DNA of 64,000 nt from Euryodendron excelsum. Its lineage: Eukaryota > Streptophyta > Magnoliopsida > Ericales > Pentaphylacaceae. This document shows positions 61,021 through 64,000 of the stretch, in pieces; within the stretch, counting starts at the first letter, position 1; every line of letters starts with the position of its first letter. The position numbers and the translations under genes were made by a program. The stretch spans positions 1,896,001 to 1,960,000 of the forward strand of contig CM065381.1 in the NCBI GenBank assembly GCA_033060915.1, given 5' to 3'. The notes under the pieces are model-generated. The model was not told where the DNA came from. It made no database searches and was given only the letters and a program-made list of their open reading frames with translations.

Positions 61021-64000
61021 GTAAGTTTTCTCCTGTTTATATATTCGTATTATTGGTATTATTGTTATTATTATTACTACTACTATTTTTTAAATTGGCT
61101 CTCCAACCTGTAATTTATTTGATAACTATGGCCGTATAGTTGTTTTTTATTTGGCTGTTGTCCCACATTAGTCAGACACTTGTTTCTAACAACTTTTAGA
61201 TTGAGTGCCGTTTTTGTAATCACCTTCCTAGGTAATTAGATGATATTCAACTGAGATTTAGTGTCTATATTTTCGAACTTACAAGAAAAGACATTATTGT
61301 ATTCCCTTTGATTAGGAAAATCTATTTAATGGTCGAACTTACATGGTAACAGAGTTTTTGGGCCCCAGCCAATGAAACACCCACAGTTCTCTATTTTGAA
61401 AAAATATTTTTCGCTAGATCACAAAACGGATGTTATCATATCGCCTTTCTTTAACGTCATTGTTTCCTTGGTTTATTGCAGATTATTTTAGTCAGCAAGT
61501 AATGAGTGCTGTGTCCACTATTTTCTTCCAAATCACATTGTCATGAACTCCCCTCCAGTCATGTGCTTACTTTCCTGCATAAGTCTGAAATATTCGAACA
61601 CTCTTAATACCAAGTCAGACATCTGAATTAGGCTTTGCTATTGTTGAAGCAACGCGATGTGCTAGAAATGACAAGAAGTCAGACATTGGAATTAGGCTTT
61701 GCTACTGTTGAACCTATGCTAGTACCAAGAAATAACAGGACATGTTAGCTATCAGCAGGTTGGGTAAGTTTATTCTCAGCAACCATGCCAAGCCAGCCAA
61801 TTGGTTGTTCCAAGGGTTTTGTTCAATCACTCTCCAATTGTTTTTGACAGTGAGGATTTGAGAAGGGGAAAGGTGCTCCGCTTTGGAGTATGTGGCTAAA
61901 GGAGGAGGCTTTTGACTAGATTGTCGGGTTGATGTACTGTTTTAATTGTGAAGTTACTCAAAGTTTAGTAATTTAAACTTACAAGTCTTGAAAAGAACTT
62001 AGAACTAGTGAATAACGAGGTTTTTGGTAGCTCGAGGTATTGAGAGCTTAGGTGTTGGAATGTCTAATTTGTTAAGATGAGGAGAGGTTTGTTAATAGGG
62101 TGGAATAGGAGGTTAAGAGTCTATGTTGAAAAGGAATTTACAAGACTAGTATAGTCAGAAGGATTGTTGAGACAAAATTTGTGGCATTTCTAGCTAAAAG
62201 GAACAAAAGTACAGAAAGTTGTGTCAATACTCATGTCTGTATTGCGGTGCTTCTTAGCTTACTGCTAAAGAATGCATGAATTTAAGACTAGGAGTGGGTT
62301 GATGGGTTTGGTGTGCAAATTTCCAATAAGGAACAAGATTTTCATTTATTTCAATTGAAATGGCTGAAACATTTACGCTTCCTAACAGACCGGAACGAAA
62401 CACTAGTGGAATAACGAAACATATTATTTTCATCAAGATATATTGGAATATAGAGAAATGCACCAAAATACAAGACCATATACCGAAACAAAAATTGTCA
62501 ACACGACTTTAGAATTTTTTTATAAATGTTGTACAATTTATATTAAGAAAAATACAAAAGACTGTATTTTATCATATAAATATTTATCACTACTAAAATG
62601 TTTTTGAAATGTCTGAAACATTTCCAAAACATTTTCGAAACGTTTCCGTTTCCATGCCAATTGAAACATCACGTCGAAACAAAATTTTGATCCTTGATTA
62701 CAAATGGAAAGAGCGTATGATCATGTTAATTGGGAATTTGAACACTAATCCTATGAGGATGGGATTTAAAGAAAGTTAGAGGAAGTTGGTTGCTATATTT
62801 TATTTAATTCTTAGTATTAAGTTTTTAGTAGCTTGAGAGGTCTTAGACTAGGAGATTGGACGACTATTGTTGTTTCTTACCTTTTTGGTTAGCATAGTTG
62901 TGTCCTAGGAAGGACGGACACTCCGTTGGAGGAGCCGTATCCGTGTCCGACACTTGTTGGACACCGACACGCGTGGGATACTCGTCGGACGCGTGTTGGA
63001 CACTTCATTCTACGTGTTCAATTATTTATTATTTATTTTTACATTGGACACTCCACGGACACGGCTCTCGTTTTGGACACTTTAGGGACACGCGGGGCCT
63101 CAACTATAAATTTTGAAACTAATTGTTGGTTCGAAGAAGAAGAAAAACAAACAAGAAGAAGAAGAAAAACAAGTATGCTATGATGATGGATGGTTGATTA
63201 AATGTAATGATGTTTTAATATTTTTTTTGTAGTTTATGACTTTACAGTATTATGTATTAATAGAACAACTTTTTTGTTGTTAATGTGTGTTAATGTGTTT
63301 GTTTACTTTATATTTTTTATGGAATATAATTGACTAATTATGAATTTGTTGCCGATTAAGTAGTGAAATGTATTCTTTTTTTTATTTTTAATTTGTGTAA
63401 TCTTCTATATTTTTTTTTTACTTCTTTTGTATAATATTTATATGTATAACATATAAGGCATACAAAAATATAGTTTTTTGTCGTGTCCCTGCCGTGTCGT
63501 GTCCAATATTTTTTAAAAATTACCGTGTCGGCGTGTCCGACGGGTATCGTGTCCGACATTCATGTCCGTGTCCGTGCTTCTTAGGTTGTGTCTAAAATGC
63601 CGTATCACGAATAGAATTGAATCATAAGTTTTAGGATTCTGTTTAAATTTAAGAACATGTAGAAATGCTACATAGAAAAATATATAGAAGTATATTGTAA
63701 AAATGGTGAGATATTATGATATTTAACTTTGCTTAGTGATATGATCTCTTCTTCTAGTGGATAGGATGCTTGACATAATCATTGACAATCTCTTCAGTTA
63801 TTTTTTTGTTCTTCTTCTAGAGTTGCATGAAGGTTGTTAACTTTCATTGTCAAGAAAGTCACCTCATTACTCCGATAAATTGGGAGTTACAATTCGTTGC
63901 CAATTCTCCAAGAGTGCAACCTGATGGCCCTCTTGGATTATTGGCTAAGCCTATTTTTGATATCAAATAATAGGAGTGACAACGTTTGGCTGGAGACTTT
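61021..64000 (+). other. TT9 intron 6, unfinished at the window edge
   Basis: Starts with a GTAAGT donor. No sequence resembling the next family exon (the region around SFPLYVEA) appears before the right edge, so the intron is at least 2.98 kb. It contains a 65-bp tandem duplication (AGTCAGACAT at about 61613 and 61678), a GAAACATTT-rich MITE-like patch (about 62328-62697) and a hAT-type element (62905-63584). Confidence 0.7.
62905..63584. mobile_element. hAT-type element in TT9 intron 6
   Basis: Left end CTAGGAAGGACGGACAC and right end GTGTCCGTGCTTCTTAG are inverted copies (14 of 17). Identical 8-bp duplications GTTGTGTC flank it (62897-62904 and 63585-63592). The two arms are packed with GTGTCC/GGACAC motifs, and the core is AT-rich. 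It has no transposase frame. Confidence 0.85.

Noticed and set aside
62898..63183. Open frames rich in TRVGH/SDACW-like repeats
   Set aside because: They translate the GGACAC/GTGTCC repeats of the hAT-type element arm.

Overview
The window is a piece of an AT-rich nuclear plant genome, from a eudicot and probably a woody one. The evidence is spliced genes with GT-AG introns, a plant-type cellulose synthase-like family, long CT microsatellites, and intergenic space filled with copia and gypsy LTR remnants, hAT- and MULE-type MITEs and a TRIM-like element. No taxon can be fixed from the sequence alone.

Layout. 1-14 kb is gene-free: A/T-rich foldbacks, a MULE-type MITE (2610-3115), a hAT-type element (6046-6674), a gypsy-like LTR remnant (about 8.0-9.4 kb) and a non-autonomous LTR retrotransposon (10750-12634). 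14.2-16.9 kb holds a complete ALKBH2-type DNA dealkylase gene (+, 4 exons). 19.05-26.9 kb holds a complete cytosolic acetyl-CoA C-acetyltransferase gene (+, 14 exons). Tail to tail with it, 27.46-31.08 kb holds a complete cellulose synthase-like E gene (-, 8 exons, 732 aa). Next to that, 32.2-34.9 kb holds a tandem CslE pseudogene that lacks exons 1-2, carries stops and frameshifts, and has a solo LTR in exon 3. 36.5-41.2 kb is a decayed full-length Ty1/copia element with two LTRs. 43.4-43.65 kb is a probable small zinc-ribbon gene (-). 44-53.9 kb is again repeats: a gypsy-like LTR remnant with a palindromic minisatellite, hAT elements, and a 2.6-kb unit bounded by a 10-bp duplication. From 53.97 kb to the right edge runs the 5' part of a CLEC16A/TT9 (GFS9) family gene (+, first 6 exons). 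Its 6-kb first intron and its unfinished sixth intron contain hAT-type elements.

The genes do not form one pathway. ALKBH2 is DNA repair, the thiolase feeds the mevalonate pathway, CslE is a Golgi glycosyltransferase, and TT9 acts in endomembrane trafficking. They are ordinary neighbours on a plant chromosome.

The most interesting signals are in the thiolase gene. The expected intron-1 acceptor appears to have lost an AG dinucleotide, so the reading frame is kept only through an upstream acceptor that adds 25 residues. Intron 5 contains a triplicated 269-bp unit that includes decoy copies of the start of exon 6. One unit was later hit by a 288-bp TRIM-like element, and the other units preserve its empty site. 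All coordinates come from reading the sequence; no database search or alignment program was run.
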